The notes below the pieces were generated by a model. That model was not told the origin of the DNA. It made no database searches and saw only the letters and a list, made by a program, of their open reading frames with translations. A program made the translations under genes and the position numbers. DNA of 64,000 nucleotides from GCA-2683825 sp965662355 (GTDB lineage: Bacteria > Planctomycetota > UBA1135 > GCA-002686595), in contig CBFIHP010000019.1 of assembly GCA_965662355.1 (NCBI GenBank), positions 1-64,000 of the forward strand, in the 5' to 3' direction. Shown here piece by piece: positions 35,445 through 44,400 of this stretch. Position 1 is the first letter of the stretch, and each line of letters starts with the position of its first letter.

Positions 35445-36886
35445 GCGAAAAGATCCAGGACCGGCGTTCCCTTGACGAGTTCGCGTGGTTGGGCGAGGTG
35501 GTTCAGCACCATGGTGTGCGGGTCGATGCCCAGGGCATGGTAGATCGTGGCCAACAAATCGGTTGGATGCACAGGCTGCGCGAGCGGCGCGGAACCCGTT
35601 TCGTCGGACTTACCGTGCACGTGCCCGCGCTTCATACCTCCACCCGCCACGACGGCCGTGAAGCAGTACGGCCAATGGTCGCGGCTGTCCGCGTCGTTGT
35701 CGTTGCCCGAGGTACTGAGCCCCTTGCGCGGACTGCGACCGAATTCACCGACGGCGACGACAAGGGTCTCGTCAAGCATGCCCCGTTCATCGAGATCCTC
35801 GATCAGTGTGGCGAGGCCGGGATCCAGCATGGGAGCTGCGAGATCGCGCATGCGTTTCGCCAGGTCCTTGTGCGTGTCCCACGAATGCAAGTCCGAGTTT
35901 GCGACCTTGGGCCAGTTGACCTGGACGAAGCGCGTGCCGGCTTCGACGAAACGGCGAGCCATGAGACAGCTCTGCCCGAAGGTGTTGCGTCCGTAGCGGT
36001 CCCGGAGCGCTTCCGTTTCCTGGTGGATGTCGAAGGCCTTGCGCGCCCGTCCCGATAGAACCAGCTCGAGCGCGGTCTTCGTGTACTCGCTGAGCTCGTA
36101 CTTCGCCACGGCCTTCTCGATGGCTGGCATGCCGGCTTCGAGTGTTTCACGCAGACGTGCGCGGCGCTCGAGGCGCGGCACGGACAGCTCGCTGCGCAGG
36201 GCGAGATCCTCGACCTTCACGGCGTCCATCTTCTCCTGGTCGGTGTCGTCACCCGGCGGATACAGCGTGTACGGATCGAAGGCTCGGCCAAGGAAGCCTG
36301 CATTGCCGGCCTTGCCGATTACGTTGCTCTCCTGCAGCGGCCGCGGGAGCATGACGAAGGGCAGCGTGGCCTCCTGCGGGGGACGCAAACGCACGATGTT
36401 GCTGCCGACGTTGGGGAAGTCCTTCGGGGACGGCGGATCCAGCTGGCCCGAGGGGCTGACCTTGTCGGCCGTATAGCCGGTCAGCATCTGGTAGTGGGCT
36501 GCCGTGTGGTTGAACAACCCCACCGGCGTGTAGCTCATCGAGCGAATGAACGTGAAGCGATCCGTCGCTTGCGCCAACCTTGGCAAGAGCTCGGTGACCT
36601 CCATGCCCGGGACCTTGGCCGGAATGGTCTTGAAGAGACTGCGCACGTCTTCGGGCGCGTCCTCCTTGGGATCCCACAGATCGATGTGACTCGGGCCCCC
36701 CTGGAGAAAGATCAGGATCACGCTCTTCGCGGCACCGAAGCCACGTTGCCTAGGGGCGAGTCCAAGCGGCAGAGCCGAGGCACTGCCCTGCAAGTTGAGG
36801 ATGTCGGCCAGGCCCAGCCCCAGGATCGATCCACCGCCAACGCGCAGGACCTCTCTACGGCTCCAGGGGTGTTTGGAAACGCTCAT
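35441..36886 (-). CDS. DUF1501 domain protein, Tat-exported
   Basis: The 481-residue protein has a twin-arginine signal, SRREVLRVGGGS, near residues 9-20. DUF1501 features follow: SVILIFLQGGPSHIDLWDPK, then FTFIRSMSYTPVGLFNHTAA, NIVRLRPPQEATLPFVMLPR, ALELVLSGRARKAFDIHQET, RDRYGRNTFGQSCLMARRFV and TLVVAVGEFGRSPRKG with a late DHWPYCFTAVVAGGG. These are sulfatase-fold-like metal proteins of uncertain activity, strongly enriched in Planctomycetota. Stop and next start overlap as ATGA. AGG lies 7 bases before the ATG. It heads the cluster that continues with the cytochrome/WD40 and DUF1549 genes. Confidence 0.95.
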   Translation of the reverse strand: MSVSKHPWSRREVLRVGGGSILGLGLADILNLQGSASALPLGLAPRQRGFGAAKSVILIFLQGGPSHIDLWDPKEDAPEDVRSLFKTIPAKVPGMEVTELLPRLAQATDRFTFIRSMSYTPVGLFNHTAAHYQMLTGYTADKVSPSGQLDPPSPKDFPNVGSNIVRLRPPQEATLPFVMLPRPLQESNVIGKAGNAGFLGRAFDPYTLYPPGDDTDQEKMDAVKVEDLALRSELSVPRLERRARLRETLEAGMPAIEKAVAKYELSEYTKTALELVLSGRARKAFDIHQETEALRDRYGRNTFGQSCLMARRFVEAGTRFVQVNWPKVANSDLHSWDTHKDLAKRMRDLAAPMLDPGLATLIEDLDERGMLDETLVVAVGEFGRSPRKGLSTSGNDNDADSRDHWPYCFTAVVAGGGMKRGHVHGKSDETGSAPLAQPVHPTDLLATIYHALGIDPHTMVLNHLAQPRELVKGTPVLDLFA

Positions 36887-36953
36887 CGTGCGCCTACTTT
36901 AGTTGGAACGGCCGATTCGCTGCCACATGCGGTCACGAAACAACCCTTTTTAT

Positions 36954-36967
36954 GGGCCTCCAGGCCC
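36954..36967. repeat. Short perfect inverted repeat in an intergenic gap
   Basis: GGGCCT and AGGCCC are separated by two bases, in the 94-base gap between the NHL-type gene and the DUF1501 gene, which point the same way on the minus strand. There is no U-tract on the minus-strand transcript, so it is a weak terminator candidate at best. Confidence 0.3.
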
Positions 36968-36980
36968 AAACATGGGCCAG

Positions 36981-37946
36981 CTACTTGGCCGTGGAGGCCG
37001 CTTTCGGAACGGCCTTGGCCGGAATGCTGATGCGGCGCACGAGCATGGGAGCCAGCTCCGTATGGGGTTCGGTGATCGAGGCGTTGTGGTTCACGTAGAA
37101 GAACTTGCCATCGGGAGAGACGCCGATGTCGTTGGGAAAGGAGAAGGTGGCCTCGAGTGCGGGTCCATCGTCGCGCCCGCGTATGCCGGAACCGGCGAAC
37201 ACAGTGAACTTCCCGTCGAGCGAGACCTTGAAGATCTGGTGCGCCCCGCGGGCGACGACGTACAGGAAGTTCTCGTGGTAGATCAGGTGTCCGTTGTTGT
37301 TGCCGGGCAGCGTGCACAGCTTCGTGACCTTGCTCTCCCAGTCGATCTTGATCACATCGCCGTTGTTGAAGTTGGCGACGTATAGGTTGTGGTCCGGATC
37401 GATCGTGATCCCGTTCGGGCAAGACAGGAGCGCGGACTTGCAATAGACCCCGACCTCGCCGTCCGGTGTGATCTCGGCGATGGAGTTCGATCCACAGTTG
37501 GAGACGAACAGCATGCCTTCTTCGTCGATCGCGATGCCAACCGGTCCTCGAAGCCCAGTATTGGCGAAGATCGATGTCTTGCCCTCGGGTGTGATGCGCG
37601 TGATGAAGTGGCCACCGATGCTGGACTGGAAGAAGTCACCGTTGGGGCCGAAGGCGTTGCCCGAGCCGCCGCGAAGCGTGTCCGCAAAGACCGTGTGCTT
37701 GCCGCTCGGATCCATCTTGAACAGCTTGTTGCCACCGCTGCCCCCGGCCCCGAGCTTCGAGCCGAAGTCCGCGACGTAGACGTTGCCGTGTCGATCGACA
37801 TCGACCCCGCCCGTCCCTCCGGGAAGCTCGGTGCCGAAGGTTTCGACCCGCCACGCGCCGTCGGCAGTGGAAGGCGTTTGCTGAGCGAGGCCGAAGGGCG
37901 CCAGGGTCGCGATGAGGACGAGGGCAGGGAGGGGAGGTGTCGACAT
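36981..37946 (-). CDS. Exported NHL/SMP-30-type beta-propeller protein
   Basis: The 321-residue protein has a Sec signal (to about residue 22, ending LAQ). Six or so propeller blades follow with the NHL-like pattern: GGVDVDRHGNVYVADFGSKL, GPVGIAIDEEGMLFVSNCGS, CPNGITIDPDHNLYVANFNN, and FPNDIGVSPDGKFFYVNHNA. It may be a lactonase-like or purely binding propeller; metal ligands typical of SMP-30 (Glu, Asn, Asp set) cannot be confirmed by eye. It reads in the same direction as the DUF1501 cluster and ends 94 bases before it, so could be its first gene. Confidence 0.82.
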   Translation of the reverse strand: MSTPPLPALVLIATLAPFGLAQQTPSTADGAWRVETFGTELPGGTGGVDVDRHGNVYVADFGSKLGAGGSGGNKLFKMDPSGKHTVFADTLRGGSGNAFGPNGDFFQSSIGGHFITRITPEGKTSIFANTGLRGPVGIAIDEEGMLFVSNCGSNSIAEITPDGEVGVYCKSALLSCPNGITIDPDHNLYVANFNNGDVIKIDWESKVTKLCTLPGNNNGHLIYHENFLYVVARGAHQIFKVSLDGKFTVFAGSGIRGRDDGPALEATFSFPNDIGVSPDGKFFYVNHNASITEPHTELAPMLVRRISIPAKAVPKAASTAK

Positions 37947-38060
37947 CCGTCCAAGCTAAGGGCGGCGAGCGAGCAACGGCAAGGGACGGAGCCGCGTGGC
38001 ACGCATTCGGAACGGGGTCCTTACCCGTACGTTTCAGTGCCTGCGGGCATAACGACTCGA

Positions 38061-39092
38061 TCAGCGGTGATTGTCGACGGTGGGCGGCAGCATGTCCCCC
38101 GACGCTTGCTGAAGAAGCGCGTCGGGGTGGGCCCGAAAGTGCTGTCGAACGACGTTCGCGAGCTTGATCTTTGCCTCCCCCGTGACCGGCGCCGGCGTCT
38201 CTTCGGGCAGTGCCGCCACGATGTCGTGCAGCAATTCGTTCTGAGGCTCTTCGAGTCTCTCGATCCAGGACGCGAGCAACTCGCGATCGACATGACTCGG
38301 AAGGGAGCCTAGGATCCCCACATCGTTTTGATCGTGGACCAAGAGGCCCGAGCTGGTGCCGCGGTCCAGGGTTAGCACCTGAAAGAGGTACAGCGTGTGA
38401 TAGGCCAGTTGCACTGCGCGCTGCTCTTCGTCGGAGGGGCGTCCGAGGGCGCGCCCCAGGAGCTCGACATACGTATCTAGCGCAGCCTCGGCCACGCACC
38501 GAGCAAGACTTTCGTCCGCCTGCGGGTCGTCGGTCGCGTACCCTTCCAGGTAATAGTGCGTCACTCCGCGGTGGCGTTCGAGGGCGGGGATGTAGAAGTA
38601 ACGATCGCCCTGTTCCGAGGCGTATTCGTACTGCTCGGGAGAGGCGGCTTCGAGGGCTTTCTCGAAGGCCTCGGTTGCCTCCAGGTCCTCGATGGCCGGG
38701 TTGAGATCCGCCATCAATCGCCAGTGCCCAGGCCCCTTGCGCATCTCCGTCCAGCTGATGTGGATGTGAACCGAGGGAGCCAGCGGGTTGCGCGGATGGA
38801 TGATCGTCGAGAGCGCCGTGGCCGAGCCCAGCTTGCGGGCGGGGTCGTCGTCGTAGTGAACCTGGGAGACGTTCACCGATCCCCGATCGAAGAGGGCCGT
38901 GTCGCCGACCTCCAGGCGGGTGCCACCGCCGTGCAGCCCCTGGTCCCGTAGCCACTCGACTTCCCGGAAGTTCGTGGGGTCCTGGCTGTCCCGTGCCAGA
39001 GTCTCCAGCTTGTCCACGAAGCGACGCTGGAGGGTCTCGACGAGCAGCAGGGCGGAAGCGGCGGAAGCGGAGGCAGCGCGGGTTCGGGACAT
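38061..39092 (-). CDS. Coproporphyrinogen III oxidase-like protein (HemF family)
   Basis: The 343-residue protein carries HemF hallmarks in order: DRGSVNVSQVH (compare GGVNFSHVHG), LSTIIHPRNPLAPSVHIHIS (compare VVHPHNPYVPTSHANVR), YFYIPALERHRGVTHYYLEG, and the late LFQVLTLDRGTSSGLLVHDQ followed by ILGSLPS (compare LLYDRGTLFGL and ILMSLPP). HemF is the oxygen-dependent enzyme that converts coproporphyrinogen III to protoporphyrinogen IX in heme biosynthesis. The sequence is quite diverged from proteobacterial HemF, with a shorter N-terminus. It is flanked by exported-protein genes, and no other heme gene is nearby, so a specialised function is possible. Confidence 0.8.
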   Translation of the reverse strand: MSRTRAASASAASALLLVETLQRRFVDKLETLARDSQDPTNFREVEWLRDQGLHGGGTRLEVGDTALFDRGSVNVSQVHYDDDPARKLGSATALSTIIHPRNPLAPSVHIHISWTEMRKGPGHWRLMADLNPAIEDLEATEAFEKALEAASPEQYEYASEQGDRYFYIPALERHRGVTHYYLEGYATDDPQADESLARCVAEAALDTYVELLGRALGRPSDEEQRAVQLAYHTLYLFQVLTLDRGTSSGLLVHDQNDVGILGSLPSHVDRELLASWIERLEEPQNELLHDIVAALPEETPAPVTGEAKIKLANVVRQHFRAHPDALLQQASGDMLPPTVDNHR

Positions 39093-39173
39093 TTCCGAAC
39101 CTTAGCCAGAGCGGCCCCGGGGCGGTAGCCCCTCTTCGAACAAGGTGTCGCCCTGCGCGCGTAGCGCTCCGTC

Positions 39174-40670
39174 TCAAGAACCGACGATCAGATCCACCGC
39201 GTTGCTGAACTGCGGTCCGGGGGATCCGAAGATCAGGGCTTGCATGAAACCGGGCCGGCCGCACAGGCTCACGTTGGGCGGGATCGCTGCGTCCAGGGTC
39301 ACGACATCGCCTGCGTGGGCGGTGCCAATGCTGAAGATGCTCGCGCCGGATACGAGCAGCTGGCCATAGATCGTGTTCAACCCGGAGTGCGGGGCGCTGT
39401 TAAGGAGGAGTGCCGCAAGACTGGGAGCGTGGCCCGTGCAATCGAGGATGGCCCTGAAGTTCTTCCCGATGCGCGGCGGGTCCAGATAGAAGAGCGTGAC
39501 CGGGTTGACGCCGGAGCCGTTGCGGACGACGCCGCTGGCCGGGGGGCAAGGAGTGAGGACCGTGTCGAGTTGCAACGCGGTTTGAATGTTCAGGCTTGCG
39601 TGAACCGACAGTCCCGTGGCGTTGGAGAAGCGTACGTCGAAGACTCCGGCGGGAGCCAGGACGGAGTAGGCGCCGTTTGCATCGGAGTTGTCCGAGCACA
39701 GGGCGATGCGCTCGCCCGTTACCGAGTCGTTCACATCGACGTCCACGCCGGCAGCCGGGAGACCGCCGTCGAAGATCGTGCCGAAGAGTGCGATTCCATC
39801 CAGGAGCGTATGTATGCCGACGCTGGCGTCGGTGGCGATCGGGACCCCCGGGAACTCACGTCCGACGAACGCTTGCCCTGCCGCTGGACAGACTTCGATG
39901 TCCCACGTGCCCGCGGCGACGACGACGGAGAAATTGCCGGATGCATCCGAGTTGTCGGACAGGGTCAGGGCCTGCTCGCCCGTGGCGAAATGCGTGAAGT
40001 CGAGGTCGGCCCCAACGACGGGGCCGCCGAGCGAATTCAGGAGCGTGCCCGTTACGAACAGACCGGGTTGAAGGACCACATCGCCGATGTTCGTGTCTGC
40101 TACCAAGAGGAGATCCAGCGCGAGCGGCGCCAAGGTCGGGCCCAAGGCTGTACGCGGGTCGAAACGTAGCTCGATGTTGCCCGGCACCAGGATGCTGTAC
40201 AGCCCGAAGGTGTCGGTCCGACCTCCGCTGAGGGGCACGTCTAGCCCCGTATTTTTGTCGATCACGTCGAGGTCCAGGTTGACCACCGGAAAACCGAGCG
40301 TGTCCAGCACCTGCCCGCTGAGGGTGTAGCCCTGTTCCAGGACGATCGTGCCGACGTCTGTCGTGCCGACGATGAGGAGATTCTGGATGACGGAGGAGAC
40401 AAGCGTCGAGCCCGGAGGGCCCTGCAACGTGATGTCATAGAGCCCTGGGGCGATGCTGATACTGAAATCGCCGTTGGAGTCGGTGGCATCCCCGGTCAGG
40501 TCGATGTCGTCGTCCTGCACGATGTCGAAAGCATCGACATCTCCGTTGACGATGGGGTTGCCGAGGACATCGACCAGTCGGCCCGTCAGCGTGTCCGCCT
40601 GTGCGGAGGAGCTCAGTGCCAGTAGGCTCGATAGCAACAGGAGAGGAGAGAGCAGGCGATCGATGGTCAT
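39174..40670 (-). CDS. Exported protein with carboxypeptidase-regulatory-like repeats and C-terminal module
   Basis: The 498-residue protein has a Sec signal (cleaved near QAD) followed by about four beta-sandwich repeats of the CarboxypepD_reg type. Each has the pattern LSGQVLDTLGFPVVNLDLDV then ID, or GTLLNSLGGPVVGADLDF, with SDASGNFSVVVAAGTWDIEV as the second half. From about residue 385 the architecture changes to a module (GVVRNGSGVNPVTLFYLDPP, then VSLCGRPGFMQALIFGSPG and QFSNAVDLIVGS) shared with the tandem paralogues at 49909 and 51862. The repeat part resembles the protein at 61179, which lacks the module. It is probably a cell-surface structural or adhesion protein. Confidence 0.78.
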   Translation of the reverse strand: MTIDRLLSPLLLLSSLLALSSSAQADTLTGRLVDVLGNPIVNGDVDAFDIVQDDDIDLTGDATDSNGDFSISIAPGLYDITLQGPPGSTLVSSVIQNLLIVGTTDVGTIVLEQGYTLSGQVLDTLGFPVVNLDLDVIDKNTGLDVPLSGGRTDTFGLYSILVPGNIELRFDPRTALGPTLAPLALDLLLVADTNIGDVVLQPGLFVTGTLLNSLGGPVVGADLDFTHFATGEQALTLSDNSDASGNFSVVVAAGTWDIEVCPAAGQAFVGREFPGVPIATDASVGIHTLLDGIALFGTIFDGGLPAAGVDVDVNDSVTGERIALCSDNSDANGAYSVLAPAGVFDVRFSNATGLSVHASLNIQTALQLDTVLTPCPPASGVVRNGSGVNPVTLFYLDPPRIGKNFRAILDCTGHAPSLAALLLNSAPHSGLNTIYGQLLVSGASIFSIGTAHAGDVVTLDAAIPPNVSLCGRPGFMQALIFGSPGPQFSNAVDLIVGS

Positions 40671-40816
40671 TACAGCAGCATGCGCCCTGGGTGCCGGATC
40701 TGAAGATTGGGAACGGGCAAGGAACGTGCCACCCTGGGCGACACCTACTTAGTCGGCTGGAGGCCACGAGAAGTTCCTGAGCACTGGTGCGTAGGCCCTT
40801 GGGCGAACCCCTTTCA

Positions 40817-41359
40817 CTACCAGGACCCCGCCAGAGTCTCCCAGGCGATGCGGAACCAGGGCGTGAAGTTCTTCAGCCGTTCGAGATCCTTTTCGAGGAC
40901 CTCGGGATCGACCCGTTTCCAGTCCATGACTTCTGTGGGATCTGGACGCACCGTTTCAGAAATTAGACTCCCCAGAAAGACCGAGCAGAGTTCGCGCTCC
41001 GCGCCCAGCGCTCCGAACTCGGCCTCGTAGGAGTACTTGAAGGCAAAGGAGAGCGGTACGCTGAGGCCCAGCTCTTCCTGCAATCGTCGCGTGGCGGCGG
41101 CCTCGATCGTTTCGCCTCGCTCGGGATGGCCGCAACAGGAGTTCGACCAGAACTCCGGCCAGAGCCGCTTCTCGCGACTGCGTTGTTGCAGGAGCAGGCA
41201 ACCGTCCCTGTCCTTCAGGTAGATCGAGAAGGCACGGTGCAGGAGGCCGGTCCCGTCGTGGCAGAGGCTGCGGCGTTCATGTCCGAGGATGCGATCCTCG
41301 TCATCGACGAGAATCAACCAGGGATCGTGAGGTTCCTCGTTGTGCTTGTTTGCTGCCAT
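40817..41359 (-). CDS. idi: Isopentenyl-diphosphate delta-isomerase, type 1 (Nudix fold)
   Basis: The 180-residue protein has the Idi type 1 motifs: ILGHERRSLCHDGTGLLHRA, FSIYLKDRDGCLLLQQRSRE, then WSNSCCGHPERGETIEAAA with Cys76 at the catalytic position, the Nudix-derived RLQEELGL, and ERELCSVFLG, matching the E-x-E-x-C-x-V metal/catalytic block. It interconverts isopentenyl and dimethylallyl diphosphate in isoprenoid biosynthesis. Length fits the family. The ATG at 41359 is preferred over a TTG at 41392, which would add 11 unlikely residues. Its neighbours are not isoprenoid genes. Confidence 0.93.
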   Translation of the reverse strand: MAANKHNEEPHDPWLILVDDEDRILGHERRSLCHDGTGLLHRAFSIYLKDRDGCLLLQQRSREKRLWPEFWSNSCCGHPERGETIEAAATRRLQEELGLSVPLSFAFKYSYEAEFGALGAERELCSVFLGSLISETVRPDPTEVMDWKRVDPEVLEKDLERLKNFTPWFRIAWETLAGSW

Positions 41360-41411
41360 GGGCGTCCGGCATTGTGGCACGAGCCAGTCCAACTCGCATA
41401 GGGACGCCTCT

Positions 41412-44400
41412 CTAGCGTTCGAAGGGGCTCGTATAGGAGCTCAGTGCTCGCGCCGGGCGGATGCCGATGGTGGGGGCCAGGTGGCGTGCCAGTCCGCTGG
41501 AGCGATAGGCCGAACGGGCTGCATCCGGACCTTCGATGAAGCTCCCTCCGCGCAACGCCCGTTCTTCCGTGCCCTCGGCTCGGTTGACGGGATCTACGCC
41601 CGGCATGATCTGATAGAACTGGCCCTCGTAGACGTCGAGGCACCACTCGGCGACGTTGCCCAGCATGCCGTGCAGGCCCCATCGATTGGGTGTGTACCCG
41701 TTGACAGCGGCGTGCACGGCTGCCTGGTCGTCGAGTTCGCCCCAAACCTCGAAGACATCTGAGCGTCCGAGTGCGAGTGCCACGCGTGTGGAGCCTGCGC
41801 CGCGCATCATCGCCCGGTCGGCCAGGTTCGCCGCTCCAGAACGAACCAGGGATCTCTCGTCAGCGCCGGTGTAATAGACGCTCTGGGTCCCACTGCGCAC
41901 AGCGTATTCCCACTGGGCCTCGGACGGCAGCATCCAACCGAAGCGACGGCAGACGCTGACGCAGTCGTGCCAGCTTAGGCTCTCGACCGGATTCAGATCC
42001 GTGACGTTGAATTTGCTGCTCGGCTGAAAGCGAGACACGTCCTCGCCGGCCAATCGACGCCATTGCGACTGGGTCAACTCGTACTTCGATAGGAAGAAGG
42101 GCGACAGCCAGACGGAATGAACGGGGCCCTCTTGATTTGTGGCCTGTGCATCGAATTGCGGAGCGCCCGGGTGGCTGTTCTGGGCCCCCATGTCGTAATG
42201 GCCGCCGCGCAGGAGCACAAACACTGCGGCACTCTCCGCGGTCAGCAGCAGGGTGCCGTCCCTTTCGCGCTCGGGGGGTACGCCCGTGTGAAGGTCGGCG
42301 AACTCCCACAACAAGGAACGTGGGTCCTGGCCGATGGGGATCAGCCCGATCTCTGGCTCGATGGTGATCCCAGGGTAGTCCGTGCGGATGTCTTTCAGCA
42401 CGCGTTCCCAGGCTAGCCAGAACTCGCCACCGCCTTGATATCCCTCGCGCAGGCGCTCGGCGAAGGCGCGCCTCTTCGGAACGCTCCAGCCGTATTCGCG
42501 CGACAATCCCTCCGACGTCGCCAACTCCGATTCGTTCAGCTCTTCGATGCCGCGGATCAGGCTCGCGAGTTGCTCATGCCACCACTTGGTGTTCTTGTCG
42601 TCTTCATCGAAGGCGGCGCCCAGCATCGTGCGCTCGAGGCTTTCGAGTTGCTCTTCGAGTGCTTCGACCTCGAGCTGGTCGGCTTCGAGCGCCTCGGGGG
42701 TCTCCTTCGCCTCCCATACCTCGGTGATGCGATTCATCCACGTCTGGAAGCCGCGCCTTTGGTTGCCACTGGAGAGTTCGCGGGCCATGTAGGCTGCGTT
42801 GACCGCATTCTCGTCCTGCCCGATCGAGAGGTATGCGTAGGCCAGGGTTCGGAAGAAGAAGGGGTCGGAAGGCTCCAGCTCGGTCGTGCGTAAGGCGTAG
42901 GCGACGCCGAGGGGTTCTTCGCCGAACAAGCGTCGGTCCTCGTGAATGCGCGCCTGGGCAAAACGATCGAGGACCTGAGCATCACTCGGGATCTTGCTCC
43001 AATCGGGCGCGGGGATGACGACTTCTTTTTCCCCACGGCGTTGACCAAGCGCTCGCCTCAGAGCGAGAGCGGTTCCGCGCAGGGTCTCGAGCTGGCGGTA
43101 CTCCGGATGGGATTGGAGCAGGGTCTCTCTGTCGTCGACGGTCGGCGTCAGGGCCTGGGAGGCCAGTTCCTCCAGCCGAGAGCGGTGCTGGGGGAGTTGG
43201 CCGAGGAGCTCCGTCACGTTCGTGAGCCACGTCGTGTATTCGCCGATCAAGTCTGGCTGCACGGGCCACAGTTCCTCCTGCTTGGCGAGGAGATCGCGGA
43301 GCTGGACCGAGCTCGAAAGGTGGAAGACCTCTTCCTGGTGGGACTGGGCCAGCTTGTAGTTGTCATAGGACTTGGCCTTCAGGAAGAGCGAAACCGCGAG
43401 GCCTCCAACCAGGGCCAGGACCAACGCAGCGGTGACCGTCGTCAGGGTTCGATTGCGGTGGATCCACGTGCGCAGCTCGGCGAGCGCACTCGTGTCGTAC
43501 GCGGACACGACCCGGTCTCCCAGGAAGGCTTCGAGATCAGCAGCCAGGGCGCGCATGTCCTCGTAGCGCTCCTTCGGCTCGCGATGCATGGCCTTCTCGC
43601 AAATGGCTACGAGTTCCGGTGGTACCTGGGGGGCCAGGTGCGTGACTCTCTGTGGCGAGCTGGTCTGCACTTCGTACAGGAGCACATACTTCGGGATGCG
43701 ACCGCCCTCGGGAATGTACGGCGCGCGCCCCGTCAGAAGGTGATAGAGCATCGCCCCAACCGCGTACACATCCGACCAAGGCCCCATTCCCTTGGTCTTC
43801 CCGAGCGCTTGTTCGGGAGGCATGTATGCGGGCGTTCCCAGGATCTCGCCGTCCATCGTGAAGAAGGGCGAGTCCGAGTTGGAGTCCTGGTTCTGGTGGC
43901 GATCGGTGCGCACGATCGTGGTCAGGGGCACGCGCAGGTCGCCGTCTTCCATCTGAATGCGGACGTCGCGCGAATCGTTTTGCCCGTCGACGCGTGCCAA
44001 TCCCCAGTCCATCACGAAGACCTCACCGAAGCGCCCGACCATGATGTTGCTGGGCTTCAGGTCGCGATGGATCACGCCCTTCGAGTGGGCGTAGGACATC
44101 GCCTCGCACACCTTGAGCAGGATGTGCAGCACACGCGTGGTCGTCCACTCTCCATGGCCCGCGTGGATGCTATCGAAGACGACACCCAGGTGCTGACCAC
44201 GGACGTACTTCATCGTGAAGTAGGGCCGTGAGGTCGTGTCGATGCCGAGCTCGTGCACCGGCACGATGCCGGGGTGATCGAGCTGTCCAGTGACCTGCGC
44301 TTCTTCCAGGAAGCGACCGAGGGCGCGTTGGGAGGACTGGCCGCTGTCGTCCTGCTCGGGAACGACGGAGTCGTGCAACATCACCTTCATCGCCAGGTGA

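Noticed and set aside
37636..39264. Long minus-strand open frame (542 codons) overlapping the HemF-like and NHL genes in another frame
   Set aside because: The overlapped frames carry clear family motifs; this one does not.
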